In this document: piece by piece, positions 1 to 8,901 of the stretch
Position numbering within the stretch: position 1 is the first letter of the stretch
Layout of the letters: each line of letters begins with the position of its first letter
NCBI RefSeq assembly: GCF_001866005.1
Contig: NZ_MLQR01000029.1
Coordinates: 338,044 to 391,788 of the forward strand
Source: Anaerobacillus alkalilacustris
GTDB lineage: Bacteria; Bacillota; Bacilli; Bacillales; Anaerobacillaceae
DNA length: 53,745 nt
Direction of reading: 5' to 3'
The notes under the pieces: model-generated
What the model saw: the letters and a program-made list of their open reading frames with translations, nothing else
Databases searched by the model: none
What the model was told of the DNA's origin: nothing
Program-made: the position numbers and the translations under genes

Positions 1-1230
1 ATAGAGCTTTTCGGTTACCGCATAAAAAATAATATTTTCCTTTTTGTTCACTAGTTTCTCTTTTTCTTTCCATTGCACCAAAAAATGTCTCCAGCTTTCC
101 ACTGTTATTTTTGGTAGATACTTTTGTAAACACTCAACGAGAACTTCAATATCACTTTCTTCTTGTAAGGAATGACGTATCGTTTCTTTATTAATAATAA
201 TTTCAGCCATTGACTCCCAATCTCGAATTTCTCCCCAATAACAAAATGTCCAAAGATCACTGTTATTTACGTAAATAGGTATAAGAAACTGCAATATTCC
301 ACTTTCTATCCCCTTGAAATCACTCATATGACCGATGTCATCATTTGACAAATATACTTTTTCCTCATCAATAGTAATAACCTGAAATAACTTTAACTGC
401 TTTAAAACATCATAAATACTATCAACAATTTGAATATCATTTTGTTTTAAGTATGAAACTATTTCACGAATAGGTATACCTTTCTCGTTAGAATAACGAA
501 AGATAACCCAGTTTATAAACATTGCACTAAATGAATTTTTAAGTAATGATATAATGAAAAAACGAGCAATTTTCTGCTTGATCTCCATATTCGCTTGCTT
601 AAAAAAACGTGTACAACTTTCTTCAACAATGAAGTACTGATTATTTTCTTTTTTCACTAAACATTCATCCTCAATAAAACCAAGTAGTAGTGCCCAATCC
701 ACGCCTTTAAATTCTTGTTTTTGTATGTTATGTAAGTCCGCTAACCGTTTCACCTTTTTTTCCTTGATCAATAATAGCAATTCCAAAATGTAATAAAGGT
801 ATTTTTTCGTACTTAAGGTACTTTTTGAATATACAATATCACCTGTGTTGTGGAATGTACTCTCAAAGTAACTTTCAACAACTTCAATTGGCATAACAAA
901 GCTTTGTTCATGCTTTTTTATGTCAACTTTAAACAATAAACCTTTTTGGCGTAACAAAAGAAGAGCAAGCTTCTCTTCAGCTGTTTGCTCTTCCTTTTCG
1001 GTAGTACACAAATATGCATTGTACTTATTGATGAAAGAAATCATATATTTCTTTTCAAGGTCACTACACGACTTTAACAAATTTCTTCTATAGTCCTGAT
1101 TCAGTAACCGTTGATCCAAGTTATTTGTTGTTGTAATTCCGATTAAAATTTCATCTTGCTTTTTAATTATATTGTCTTTAACACTACTACTTAATTTTTT
1201 TAAGCATTGTTCTAATGTAATGATAACCAC
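1..1230 (-). CDS. Helicase-associated protein, partner of the XPB-type helicase (partial, cut by left edge)
   Basis: An open frame of 410 codons runs without a stop from a GTG at 1230 to the window edge, so the C-terminus is missing. It begins inside the end of the helicase gene (19-base overlap), with a GGTGGA-like ribosome site just upstream of the GTG. The product starts VVIITLEQ and is rich in Lys, Glu, Leu and Ile, looking like a largely helical, winged-helix-like protein, with no catalytic motif visible. Translational coupling to the helicase suggests a stoichiometric partner. Mycobacterial and firmicute genomes commonly pair an XPB-type helicase gene with a 'helicase-associated domain' protein, which is the best match I can suggest. 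That assignment rests on context and general character and is not proven. Confidence 0.7.
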   Translation of the reverse strand, partial: MVIITLEQCLKKLSSSVKDNIIKKQDEILIGITTTNNLDQRLLNQDYRRNLLKSCSDLEKKYMISFINKYNAYLCTTEKEEQTAEEKLALLLLRQKGLLFKVDIKKHEQSFVMPIEVVESYFESTFHNTGDIVYSKSTLSTKKYLYYILELLLLIKEKKVKRLADLHNIQKQEFKGVDWALLLGFIEDECLVKKENNQYFIVEESCTRFFKQANMEIKQKIARFFIISLLKNSFSAMFINWVIFRYSNEKGIPIREIVSYLKQNDIQIVDSIYDVLKQLKLFQVITIDEEKVYLSNDDIGHMSDFKGIESGILQFLIPIYVNNSDLWTFCYWGEIRDWESMAEIIINKETIRHSLQEESDIEVLVECLQKYLPKITVESWRHFLVQWKEKEKLVNKKENIIFYAVTEKLY

Positions 1231-2876
1231 TCTTCCACCTCATATGTGTATCCTTGTTCTAACATAAAGAGTTGACGCCGACTAGAGCATTCCTCTTCTT
1301 TCGTATTTCGCGTTACAATAGAATAAAAGTAAGCTTCGTTTGTGTTCTTTTTTGGTCGTAATACTCTACCGACTCGTTGTGCTTCTTCTTGTCTAGATCC
1401 AAATGCCCCGGATATTTGTATAGCTACTTGAGCATCAGGTAAATCTACTGCAAAATTCGCTACTTTGCTGACAATAAGTACTGGTATATCCCCACTACGG
1501 AATTTATCGTATAAAATCTCTCTTTCCTTTTGTGGTGTCTTTCCAGTAACCATAGGTAAGTCAAGCACCTTAGCCACATTTGTTAGCTGATCAATATATT
1601 GTCCAATAATAATTGTTGGTTGTTCTTTGTGTTTTAATAACAATTTATTAATAACTTTAATTTTTAACGGATTTATTGCTGCAATTTTAAATTGTTGCTG
1701 CTGGTTACTTGTGACATATTTTTGCAATTCATCCTCAGAGAAATCAATTCGAATTTCTTTACATGCAGTTCGTGCAATCCAGCCATGATTTTCAAGGCCT
1801 TTCCACGCCACTTCGTAATATTTTGGGCCAATTAAGCTATACACCTCCTCTTCTTTACCATCTTCTCGCACAAGAGTTGCTGTCAAACCTAGCCTACGTT
1901 TCCCTTGAATACTAGCTGTCGTCCGAAAAACTGGTGCAGGAAGGAGATGAACTTCATCATAAATGATTAATCCCCAATTCCGTTTATTAAATAAAGGTAA
2001 GTGAATAAACTCTTCTGTTTCATGATCTTTATAAACCATCATCTGGTAGGACGCAATTGTAATAGGCTTTACTTCTTTACGCGAACTTGAATAAAGTCCA
2101 ATATCAACCTTAGAGATGTTGGTTTTTTCTATTAGCTCCCTCTGCCACTGTTTCATTGAAGTTTCACTAGACGTAATAATCAAAACTTCTTCTTTTACTT
2201 TTTCAATAATTCCTAAACCTACTATTGTTTTACCTGATCCACAAGGCATAACAACAATACCTTTTCCACCTATTTTCATACCATCTTTATAGAAGTGCTT
2301 AACTGCTTCTTTTTGATAAGGACGTAATTTTATCGAATGTAACATATCAATCTTTAAGTCCTCACCTTTATCAAATCCAATGGTATCATTAACAAAATAT
2401 CCATTTGATAAGCATATAGACTTAATATTTCCTCGGTGCTGCTCATTAAAAACATATTGATTTTTTTTACTAACATATTTCTTTAGTAAAGATCTAAGAC
2501 TCGAAGTTTGTAACAACAAATCTTCATCTTTTTGGTAAGAAAATGTGAGTACACAATCACCGTCTATTTTTTCCATACGAATGGAATTTGACCGATAATA
2601 ATGATCTTCTACATACTTCACAACTTTTTGTGCTAATGGATATTTACAGTATTCATTCAAGAAATTAATAATTTCAGTAACTTGAAGTCCTTGGGACGCA
2701 GCCGACCAGATTGAATACGGAGATAATTTATACGTATTAGTTGAAAGAGTTGCTTTCTCTAATGTTGCCATTTGCGATAGTATAGGTTGAATGATTGGTA
2801 GTTGTTTATGGTTTGTTTCAACAATGATTGTTCCATCACTCTGAACAACTAATGGATTTTCATAATTAAAAAGCAT
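1212..2876 (-). CDS. XPB/Ssl2-type superfamily 2 DNA helicase
   Basis: A 554-residue DEAD/DEAH-box helicase of the XPB (Rad25/ERCC3) type. Visible motifs in order: Walker A GSGKT at about residues 213-217, DEVH Walker B at 307-310, LTAT at 331-334 followed directly by R-E-D at 337-339 (the RED motif typical of XPB), and motif VI QRVGRVLRP near residue 500. The first 180 residues would hold the XPB-type damage-recognition and helicase-associated N-terminus. XPB proteins are ATP-dependent 3'-5' helicases or translocases acting on damaged or junction DNA; the bacterial cellular role is poorly defined. The start is ATG behind CGAAAGAGGGGCGAG. The next gene overlaps by 19 bases, implying coupled expression. 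Family assignment is secure, physiological role inferred. Confidence 0.93.
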   Translation of the reverse strand: MLFNYENPLVVQSDGTIIVETNHKQLPIIQPILSQMATLEKATLSTNTYKLSPYSIWSAASQGLQVTEIINFLNEYCKYPLAQKVVKYVEDHYYRSNSIRMEKIDGDCVLTFSYQKDEDLLLQTSSLRSLLKKYVSKKNQYVFNEQHRGNIKSICLSNGYFVNDTIGFDKGEDLKIDMLHSIKLRPYQKEAVKHFYKDGMKIGGKGIVVMPCGSGKTIVGLGIIEKVKEEVLIITSSETSMKQWQRELIEKTNISKVDIGLYSSSRKEVKPITIASYQMMVYKDHETEEFIHLPLFNKRNWGLIIYDEVHLLPAPVFRTTASIQGKRRLGLTATLVREDGKEEEVYSLIGPKYYEVAWKGLENHGWIARTACKEIRIDFSEDELQKYVTSNQQQQFKIAAINPLKIKVINKLLLKHKEQPTIIIGQYIDQLTNVAKVLDLPMVTGKTPQKEREILYDKFRSGDIPVLIVSKVANFAVDLPDAQVAIQISGAFGSRQEEAQRVGRVLRPKKNTNEAYFYSIVTRNTKEEECSSRRQLFMLEQGYTYEVEEWLSLH

Positions 2877-2899
2877 CTCTCGCCCCTCTTTCGACTTAT

Positions 2900-3334
2900 T
2901 TACAATGTAATTTCAAATTCTTCATGAACTCCATACGGCGTATAATCATTGTGTATGAGTTCTAGCCTTATTTTATACGTTCCACTAGGTAAGGATTTAA
3001 TTACAAAAGATGATCGGAAAATAGAATCTACTTTATGCTCGTTAATGTATAGTTGAATATGCCCCTCTCCTTCTTTTTTAATCGTTCCAATATCATCTTG
3101 ATTAAATAAGAAATCTTTAACTTTACACTCAATATAAATATCTTTTTCTTTCAATTCATAATGAACACTTAATCGTTTATCCTCTTGATCTTTTTCTTCT
3201 ACTTCTGATAAAAAGTGTTCATATCGATTTTGAATAATATATTCCTGTGAAGGGTTATGCGATAAACTTTCGTATGTAAGCCCCCCCACCACTACTAACA
3301 TTGCAAAAAATAAGTTAATCAAATACACCACCAC
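2900..3334 (-). CDS. Small membrane-anchored or secreted protein of unknown function
   Basis: A 144-residue protein I do not recognise. It begins with a hydrophobic stretch (about residues 4-19, LINLFFAMLVVVGG) that would act as signal anchor, followed by a charged, acidic region and a beta-rich C-terminus ending GTYKIRLELIHND...YG...FEITL. This pattern resembles extracellular Ig-like or YtkA-like beta-sandwich domains, but no family can be named. Three GTG codons in tandem follow AGGAAGTGG; initiation at the third (3328) gives the best spacing. It lies 24 bases upstream of the helicase gene on the same strand, so the two may be cotranscribed, although an exported protein has no obvious link to a helicase. 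A run of seven G on the coding strand lies near its 5' end. Confidence 0.7.
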   Translation of the reverse strand: MVVYLINLFFAMLVVVGGLTYESLSHNPSQEYIIQNRYEHFLSEVEEKDQEDKRLSVHYELKEKDIYIECKVKDFLFNQDDIGTIKKEGEGHIQLYINEHKVDSIFRSSFVIKSLPSGTYKIRLELIHNDYTPYGVHEEFEITL

Positions 3335-3415
3335 TTCCTAAAAATTAATCATAGCTAAAGTTTTACCTAAATAGTTGCTATTATCCATTAAGAAATGGTG
3401 TTTTCTTACTATCAT

Positions 3416-3769
3416 CAAGAAAAGCGTAAGCGCCTTGGTCACGAGCAGCTGCTCCTGTACCACTCCGTTTACTAAAGAGCAAAGCCGCTTCGAAGTAATC
3501 CAAGTAGTAGCTTCACTGGGGCGGCCTTTGACAGAACCCGCTCTTTGGCCTCTTACATTTACATGCTTTTAGCGTCTTCTAATATTGCTTCTTAGTAAGC
3601 GCCTCGAGCAATTGTTTTTCATCCGACGAGTAAACGCAGGAGCAAACTGTATGAAGCTATTCAGAGACGTTATCAATGTAGTTATTGAAGTCAGTTGCTT
3701 GACTGAAGTGACAGAACTCGTAGGTTGCTTGCGCTAGACAGTTTCCATGTTAGAAATTTATAAATTCTG
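3416..3769 (+). repeat. Family A intergenic repeat, copy 1 (long form)
   Basis: Starts CAAGAAAAGCGTAAGCGCC and ends GCTTGCGCTAGACAGTTTCC followed by the AT-rich tail TTATAAATTCTG. It fills most of the gap between ylbE and the 2900-3334 gene. Short frames inside it are by-products of the repeat. See the family-level finding for terminal pairing and orientation. Confidence 0.9.
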
Positions 3770-3814
3770 TCTGATTAATTTAAATAATAAAGGCAAGTGA
3801 GCCCTTCACTTACC

Positions 3815-4054
3815 CTACTTTGACGCTCCAAATCCTCTTGCCATCTCTAAAAGCATCATTGCCATATTTAAATTTGAATGAAACCGTTCTAACTTTTGAG
3901 GAAATGTTCTACCATAAAACTGTTTAACTTCGCTTTCAAGTTGAAGTAATGCTTGCGGATCTCTAGATAAATATCGATACCATACCGGGTGATTTCTTAC
4001 ATATTGCTTTAATTCTGGGCGTTGGTTTAAATACATCCGTACTTCTTGTCTCAT
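3815..4054 (-). CDS. ylbE: YlbE family protein
   Basis: A 79-residue cytosolic protein, starting MRQEVRMYLNQRPELKQYVR and containing HPVWYRYLSRDP and a C-terminal RFHSNLNMAMMLLEMARGF helix. It resembles the short uncharacterised YlbE family of Bacillaceae. The location next to ylbD and ylbC matches the B. subtilis ylbB-ylbE order, which supports the call. The ATG start has an AAAGGGG site 14 bases upstream, which is long; the internal ATG seven codons later is an alternative. Function unknown; the neighbours are linked to sporulation and the spore coat. Confidence 0.82.
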   Translation of the reverse strand: MRQEVRMYLNQRPELKQYVRNHPVWYRYLSRDPQALLQLESEVKQFYGRTFPQKLERFHSNLNMAMMLLEMARGFGASK

Positions 4055-4123
4055 AACTATGACAGCCCCTTTTCTCTGGTTACCTATTAATAAGCGACCT
4101 AATTAAATTATATTTTCATGAAG

Positions 4124-4400
4124 CAAGAAAAGCGCAAGCGCCTTGGTTACGAGCGAAAGGCACTGGAAGGCCTTTGACAGAAGCCGCTCTTTGGCTTCTT
4201 ACATGCTTTTAGCGTCTTCTAGTACTGCTTCGTAGTAAGCTTCCTCGAAGCAGTGTTTTGTGCGACGAGTAAACGCAGGAGCAAAGCTGCATGAAGCTAA
4301 TCAACGAAGGTTTCAAGAGGTCAGTTGCTTGACTGAAGTGACAGAGCTCGTAGGCTGCTTGCGCTAGACAGTTTCCATGTTAGAAATTTATAAATTCTGA
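4124..4400 (+). repeat. Family A intergenic repeat, copy 2
   Basis: Starts CAAGAAAAGCGCAAGCGCCT and ends with GCTTGCGCTAGACAGTTTCC and the AT-rich tail. It fills the gap between ylbD and ylbE, ending about 20 bases from the ylbD stop. The core is a shortened version of copy 1. Confidence 0.9.
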
Positions 4401-4421
4401 TTAAATAAAAAATAAACCAAT

Positions 4422-4901
4422 CTAAAATTGTTTGAAATTAAATGGATGTTGCCCTTGATGATTTTGCTGCATTTGCTGACCATGTGAAGACTTCGATTGT
4501 TCGCTTGAGGAATTCGATTGAAATGATTGTAATAAACCTTGAATAGAAGCAACCATTCCACTAATGTTTTGTATATGGCCTTGAATATCATTTAAATTTA
4601 CCGACTTTAACAGAGCTAATAAATCCCCTATTTGGGAACCTTGCTTCTCAGATTTATCTTCTTTTTCTGTCTCAGTTTTTGCTTCTTCATCAACTTCGTC
4701 TTTTATTTCCCCTGTATCCTCATCCGTGGTTTTTTTATACTTTTCCCAAAGTTCATCTTTTTCTCCTAGAATAGTCCATTCCTCATAAAAATCCTGTAGC
4801 GACTTATTCCCTTTTTTCACTTCTTTTAACAGTAATGGATGCTTCTTTACAAATTGTTTAAACCGTTGGACAGATGGGTGTAATTTATTTGTTTTACTCA
4901 A
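4422..4901 (-). CDS. ylbD: YlbD family spore coat protein
   Basis: A 159-residue hydrophilic protein. The N-terminus (LHPSVQRFKQFVKKHPLLLK, then FYEEWTILGE) is the typical YlbD signature. A Glu/Lys-rich linker (about residues 55-90) follows, then a C-terminus rich in Gln, Ser and His (HGQQMQQNHQGQHPFNFKQF), a composition common in spore coat proteins. YlbD has been assigned to the B. subtilis spore coat, and sporulation-time expression in the mother cell is expected. I chose the TTG at 4901 because it sits eight bases after AGGAGG; the GTG at 4910 overlaps that ribosome site. The gene lies between ylbE and ylbC, as in B. subtilis. Confidence 0.85.
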   Translation of the reverse strand: MSKTNKLHPSVQRFKQFVKKHPLLLKEVKKGNKSLQDFYEEWTILGEKDELWEKYKKTTDEDTGEIKDEVDEEAKTETEKEDKSEKQGSQIGDLLALLKSVNLNDIQGHIQNISGMVASIQGLLQSFQSNSSSEQSKSSHGQQMQQNHQGQHPFNFKQF

Positions 4902-5015
4902 AAGGGACACCTCCTCTTTTGCAATTACAGCTGCTTTATTACATCATACAAATGTGCCCAGCGATATGTGCGCCCATTTTTAGGCTGAAGAACAAGCGCT
5001 AGTATTAGGATAGCA

Positions 5016-6101
5016 TTACCATGGTGTCATAAAATTTTGAGTATAATACCGTTCATAAACACCCACTCCTAGATGAGTAAAATCCTCATGAAGTAAATTT
5101 ACCCGATGGCCTTCACTATTTAACCAACCTTCAACAGCAGCGATAGCATCAATATAATTAGCCGCTATGTTTTCTCCAGCAAACTGAAATAAAATTCCCT
5201 GCTTTTTCAACCGGTCTTTCAACTCTCCCTCATTTGGTGAAGTATGGGAGAAATAGTCATTTTCTTTCATATCCTCACTATGGTTATAAGCAACTATCGC
5301 AGTTTTATCATCCCATTTCAATTTTGTAAGATTATGCCTTTTTCTAATTTCATTAGTTATCTGCAAAATTTGTAAAGCTGAGCCAACTTCTACGTCTCTC
5401 CACTCGTCTGATGTTAATGGTTCAGGTTCGATTAACTCTCCACGATATACAACAGAATATGGTCGTTTTTTTACAAGAGCAGTTGCATCAAGATAACGAA
5501 TACTAGACAACTGATTTGTAAATACGTCAAAATATAACTGTATGAAAATTCCATCTACTGAAATTAATGGCCTTGTTTGTAATTCTTCATCTGTTAATGA
5601 AAATTGATAAGAGTTGTTCATTATATTTAAAGAAACCACTTTGGTAAATGGAACGATGGACTCTAGTTCACTATAAGATACATTTAATCGATATGGAGCA
5701 GTAGGTAAATCTTCTCCAATCCCGTAAATAGTAACTACTTTTTCGTTCTCAATGCCTACTTGTAAATACCCTGTTGAATAAACTTTCGGATAGATCCACC
5801 ATTCATAACCATAAGAAGATAAGTCGATCCGTTCTGGTTCCCCATATTTCTCTAAAATAAAGTTACTGCCTTTTCCAATTAACCTATGTAATCCATTTTC
5901 TTCAAGAATCTTAGGATGACTAGCTATTTGATTGGTCGTACTACTGACTTCAAAATTTTTATCTTCGACCGCAACACTATTACTCTCTTCCATATATTGA
6001 TCCTTATCGTTACCTAGAAGGTTGTCCACTAAAAAAGAAAAATAAAATGTTATTCCTATAAAAGAAACTATAATAACAATGCCAAATCCTAATTTTTTCA
6101 T
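5016..6101 (-). CDS. ylbC: YlbC: exported CAP (SCP/PR1) domain protein with CAP-associated N-terminal domain
   Basis: A 361-residue exported protein. Residues 5-25 are a hydrophobic signal anchor (GFGIVIIVSFIGITFYFSFL). Residues about 70-215 correspond to the CAP-associated domain (LIGKGSNFILEKYGEPERID), and about 235-361 to the CAP/SCP domain: LTKLKWDDKTAIVAYNHSED, DYFSHTSPNEGEL, AGENIA, GWLNSEGHRVNLL and the end YTQNFMTPW. This is the normal YlbC architecture and length. CAP domains in Bacillus are extracellular and their biochemical role is uncertain. The start ATG follows GAAAGGAGAG. A second CAP protein lies 0.9 kb away at 6995-7621 with ylbB between them. Confidence 0.9.
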   Translation of the reverse strand: MKKLGFGIVIIVSFIGITFYFSFLVDNLLGNDKDQYMEESNSVAVEDKNFEVSSTTNQIASHPKILEENGLHRLIGKGSNFILEKYGEPERIDLSSYGYEWWIYPKVYSTGYLQVGIENEKVVTIYGIGEDLPTAPYRLNVSYSELESIVPFTKVVSLNIMNNSYQFSLTDEELQTRPLISVDGIFIQLYFDVFTNQLSSIRYLDATALVKKRPYSVVYRGELIEPEPLTSDEWRDVEVGSALQILQITNEIRKRHNLTKLKWDDKTAIVAYNHSEDMKENDYFSHTSPNEGELKDRLKKQGILFQFAGENIAANYIDAIAAVEGWLNSEGHRVNLLHEDFTHLGVGVYERYYTQNFMTPW

Positions 6102-6360
6102 AAAACTCTCCTTTCACATTTACCTTTCATTTTTATCTTAAATAATTAGGGATTTTTTTATAGCCCTTTTCTGCAAACTTTTTGTTCTAAAAACATCTTC
6201 TTCTTTTATATCTATTATCCTGTTAAATGATTATGACAAATTATTATAGAAATTCTAAACTTTCGTCATGAAAGTTAATACGTCTCGTTGAAGTACTAAA
6301 AATTGTATATACATGCCTCTTTGTAATAAATATTCCTTATGTTAAATGAAGGTGCTATCT
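6102..6360. other. Intergenic AT-rich region upstream of ylbC
   Basis: No coding frame or strong promoter stands out. The region must carry the ylbC promoter on the minus strand. It ends at a family A fragment. Confidence 0.5.
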
Positions 6361-6418
6361 ACTCGCAGACTTCTTGCGCTAGACAGTTTTCAAGTTAGAA
6401 ATTTATAAATTCTGATTA
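6361..6418 (+). repeat. Family A repeat, 3'-end fragment
   Basis: Only the right end of family A is present: ACTTCTTGCGCTAGACAG, then CAAGTTAGAAATTTATAAAT. The 5' half and core are absent. It has the same orientation as every other copy. Confidence 0.8.
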
Positions 6419-6420
6419 TA

Positions 6421-6467
6421 AAAAAAGTCTGCTAATCCTTATTTTCGGATTAACAGACTTTTTTTAA
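6421..6467 (-). terminator. Terminator downstream of ylbB
   Basis: AAAAAAGTCTGCTAATCC pairs with CGGATTAACAGACTTTTTT around a short TTATTTT loop. It has A and T tracts on both sides, so it can work in both directions. It lies just after the ylbB stop codon. Confidence 0.85.
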
Positions 6468-6472
6468 AAATA

Positions 6473-6901
6473 TTAATGATGAACTTGAGGACTTTCTGAG
6501 ATCTCAGATAAAGCATAGCCCGCTTCATCATCAGTACCATCATGTATCGCTAAATCACCTAATGAGCATATCCCTACAAGACGATTATTTTCAACGATTG
6601 GAAGTCGTCTAATTTGATGTTTAGCCATTAAATTAGCAGCATCATCAATACTCATTCCCGGATCTGCAGTGATTAAGTTTTCACTCATGATATCCGTTAC
6701 TCTAGTGGAGTTTGGACGTTTTTCTGCAACTCCTCTAATTACAATATCTCTATCCGTAATCATTCCTAGTAAATGTTCATTTTCACAAATAGGAATTGCA
6801 CCTACATCTAACTGTTTCATTTTCACAGCAACTTCATACACATTATCTAAAGGTGTACAAAAATCAACATCTGTTGTCATTACATCACGAATATGTTCCA
6901 A
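6473..6901 (-). CDS. ylbB: CBS domain pair protein YlbB
   Basis: A 142-residue protein made of two CBS domains: residues about 5-60 (DVMTTDVDFCTPLDNVYEVA, ending GMITDRDIVIRGVAE) and 70-125 (IMSENLITADPGMSIDDAAN, ending VGICSLGDLAIHD). Both CBS halves carry the usual 'lvGiitdrDi' strand-helix signature. Such stand-alone pairs bind adenosine nucleotides and act as sensors; no partner is evident. Translation starts at a TTG eight bases after GGGAGGT. It sits between two CAP-domain genes as in the ylb region of B. subtilis. The terminator at 6421-6467 closes the unit. Confidence 0.88.
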   Translation of the reverse strand: MEHIRDVMTTDVDFCTPLDNVYEVAVKMKQLDVGAIPICENEHLLGMITDRDIVIRGVAEKRPNSTRVTDIMSENLITADPGMSIDDAANLMAKHQIRRLPIVENNRLVGICSLGDLAIHDGTDDEAGYALSEISESPQVHH

Positions 6902-6994
6902 AATATTACCTCCCTTTTAGAAATTCAGTTATAGTATGTCCATTTGGATTAACATTATCATTTAGTTAACTTAAATATTTTAAAAAGTATTTAT

Positions 6995-7621
6995 TCATTG
7001 AATAAACATTTGCGTCCAATAATGTCTACCAGTTCCTCCTTTTGCGTAACCTACTCCAATTGTCGTCATTTTTTTATTTAAAATATTTTGTCGGTGACCT
7101 GGGCTGTTCATCCAACTTTTTAATACAACATCTGGAGTCGTTTGCCCTTGAGCAATATTTTCCGCTCCACCATCAAATGTAATACCAAAATCTCTAATCA
7201 TATCAAAAGGAGAGCCATAAGTAGGAGAAACATGTGAAAAATAATCATTATCTCTCATATCATTTGATTTATTTCGAGCAACTTGAGACAATTCCAAATT
7301 AGGTTTAAGTGGAGCCAAGCCAAATTTTGCTCGTTCTTGATTAGTTAACTCGATTACTTTATGTTCAATTTTTTTAATCTGATCATAATAGGGAATCTTT
7401 AGCCTCTGATTTGGATAAATCAAATTTGGATTTGAAATTTGTGGATTTAATTCTAATAATTCAGTTAAGCCAACGTCAAAAAGCAAAGAAATATTCCATA
7501 ATGAATTTCCAGGTTGTACAATATAGGTTTTGGTATTACCTTCAGCAAAGGAATCACTTGGAATAAAAATAAAAAAGAAAAGCACAAAAACAACAAAAAC
7601 AACGCCATTTTTTCTTTTCAA
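6995..7621 (-). CDS. Secreted LysM and CAP (SCP/PR1) domain protein
   Basis: A 208-residue exported protein. It has a signal peptide (residues 1-27, hydrophobic GVVFVVFVLFFFIFI and Ala near the cut site), one LysM domain at about 32-76 (YIVQPGNSLWNISLLFDVGL ... YPNQRLKIP), and a CAP domain from about 88 to the end (ELTNQERAKFGLAPLKPNLE, DYFSHVSPTYG, GAENIAQG, SWMNSPGHRQNIL, YWTQMFIQ). LysM binds peptidoglycan, so the protein should sit in the wall or spore cortex. It is similar in design to YkwD/SafA-like CAP proteins of spore formers. Translation starts at TTG after AGGAGGAGATAGAA. The exact orthologue is not clear, so no symbol is given. Confidence 0.9.
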   Translation of the reverse strand: MKRKNGVVFVVFVLFFFIFIPSDSFAEGNTKTYIVQPGNSLWNISLLFDVGLTELLELNPQISNPNLIYPNQRLKIPYYDQIKKIEHKVIELTNQERAKFGLAPLKPNLELSQVARNKSNDMRDNDYFSHVSPTYGSPFDMIRDFGITFDGGAENIAQGQTTPDVVLKSWMNSPGHRQNILNKKMTTIGVGYAKGGTGRHYWTQMFIQ

Positions 7622-7670
7622 TTCTATCTCCTCCTAACATAACTCATTCAAGAATAGTTTGACCAAAAAG

Positions 7671-7703
7671 AAAAAAGTTCATCATTTCCTGATGAACTTT
7701 TTT
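7671..7703 (-). terminator. Terminator of the AlaX-like gene
   Basis: AAAAAAGTTCATCA and TGATGAACTTTTTT form a perfect 14-base stem with a TTTCC loop. On the minus strand it follows the stop of the alanyl-tRNA editing gene at 7732. Confidence 0.9.
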
Positions 7704-7731
7704 CTATGTTCGACTTCAAACCTAAAGCAAT

Positions 7732-8901
7732 TTACGTTAATATTTTTAATTGTTTTTTTACTGTTTCCCAAATTTCAGTGTCTATATTGCCTGTCCATTG
7801 TCCGAAAACAGGGTTACCACCACCACTTCCACCTATCAAATCCTTTAATGTTTGAATACATGTTGATACATTAAATAATTGAGAAGAGGAAGAGGCAAAG
7901 ATCCATGTTTTTTGGTTTTGGTTCTGAAAAAATACAACTTTATCCCCAGATTCAATAATAATTTTTGCTAAGTCTTTCATTTCTTGAATTGGTTTTTCTT
8001 CCCACGATACTTCAATAACGTTTGCCTTTGCCTTGTCCATCAATATCTTCGCCTCTTGATGCAAGTCTCTTTCATATAGCTTTTGATAATTTTTCTTTAG
8101 CAATTGGTGCTTTTGATAAAATTCAAGAAACCTATCTTTTACTGTTAAAGGAGACACATTTAACTTTTTACTAACTTCATAAACTGATTTTGTCACTTCT
8201 TGAAAATATTTAGTAGCCCTTAAGCCACAAATAAAAGTTACACGGATACGTTGTTTGTATTTTTCCCAACCAAGGATTTTTATCATATTAATTTCACCTA
8301 ACATACTCACATGAGTACCGCAGCATGTTGACGAATCTATTCCTTCGATTTCAATAAAACGGACGAACTCGGGTCTTTCTTTAAGTTTGATTAGACGATC
8401 ATCATCGACTTCATCATACGGCAGTATATAATTTTCAACGGAACGGTTTTCACTTATGTAATGAGCTATCTTATTTTCAACCGTATCAATTTGTTCATTA
8501 CTCAATTCTGTTGTTGCTAAATCAATCGTACAAACATCTTTCCCTAAATGAAAGGATACCGTTTTAATTTGATATAGCTCAAGCCATACTGCCGATAAAA
8601 GGTGTTGACCAGTATGTTGCTGCATATGATCAAACCTTCGCTTATAATCAATCGTTAATTTCACCCTTGTTTTCTCAAAGTACTCATTTACCTTATGATA
8701 TAATCCATTATCAAAGTATTGGACTTCTAATACAGGAATACTATTAATAAAACCTACATCATAAGGTTGTCCACCACTTTCAGGGTAAAAAATCGTTTGA
8801 TCAAGCTTCACCCAGTACTCACCATTGATAATTTTAGTATTTTGAACTAAAGCCGTACTTTCCTTCAAATAAGGATCAACTTCATAAATTCTTTTTGTCA
8901 T
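7732..8901 (-). CDS. Alanyl-tRNA editing protein (AlaX-L type, with DHHA1 domain)
   Basis: A 389-residue relative of the editing half of alanyl-tRNA synthetase without the aminoacylation core. It contains the tRNA second additional domain with zinc-site residues H96 and H100 (HTGQH), and C193/C194 with H197 (CCGTH). The C-terminal DHHA1 domain ends in the glycine-rich GGSGGGNPVFGQ. AlaX proteins hydrolyse mischarged Ser-tRNA(Ala) or Gly-tRNA(Ala) in trans. A longer frame starts at 9045, but its first 48 residues look like translated intergenic DNA and the ATG at 8901 has AGAGG nine bases upstream, so I use that start. The gene stands alone with its own terminator. Confidence 0.9.
   Translation of the reverse strand: MTKRIYEVDPYLKESTALVQNTKIINGEYWVKLDQTIFYPESGGQPYDVGFINSIPVLEVQYFDNGLYHKVNEYFEKTRVKLTIDYKRRFDHMQQHTGQHLLSAVWLELYQIKTVSFHLGKDVCTIDLATTELSNEQIDTVENKIAHYISENRSVENYILPYDEVDDDRLIKLKERPEFVRFIEIEGIDSSTCCGTHVSMLGEINMIKILGWEKYKQRIRVTFICGLRATKYFQEVTKSVYEVSKKLNVSPLTVKDRFLEFYQKHQLLKKNYQKLYERDLHQEAKILMDKAKANVIEVSWEEKPIQEMKDLAKIIIESGDKVVFFQNQNQKTWIFASSSSQLFNVSTCIQTLKDLIGGSGGGNPVFGQWTGNIDTEIWETVKKQLKILT

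Noticed and set aside
3375..3572. Small frame within family A copy 1
   Set aside because: Its sequence is that of the repeat and recurs as partial frames in other copies (17273-17458, 17989-18303, 25474-25726, 47754-47975); none has a ribosome site or conserved protein features.
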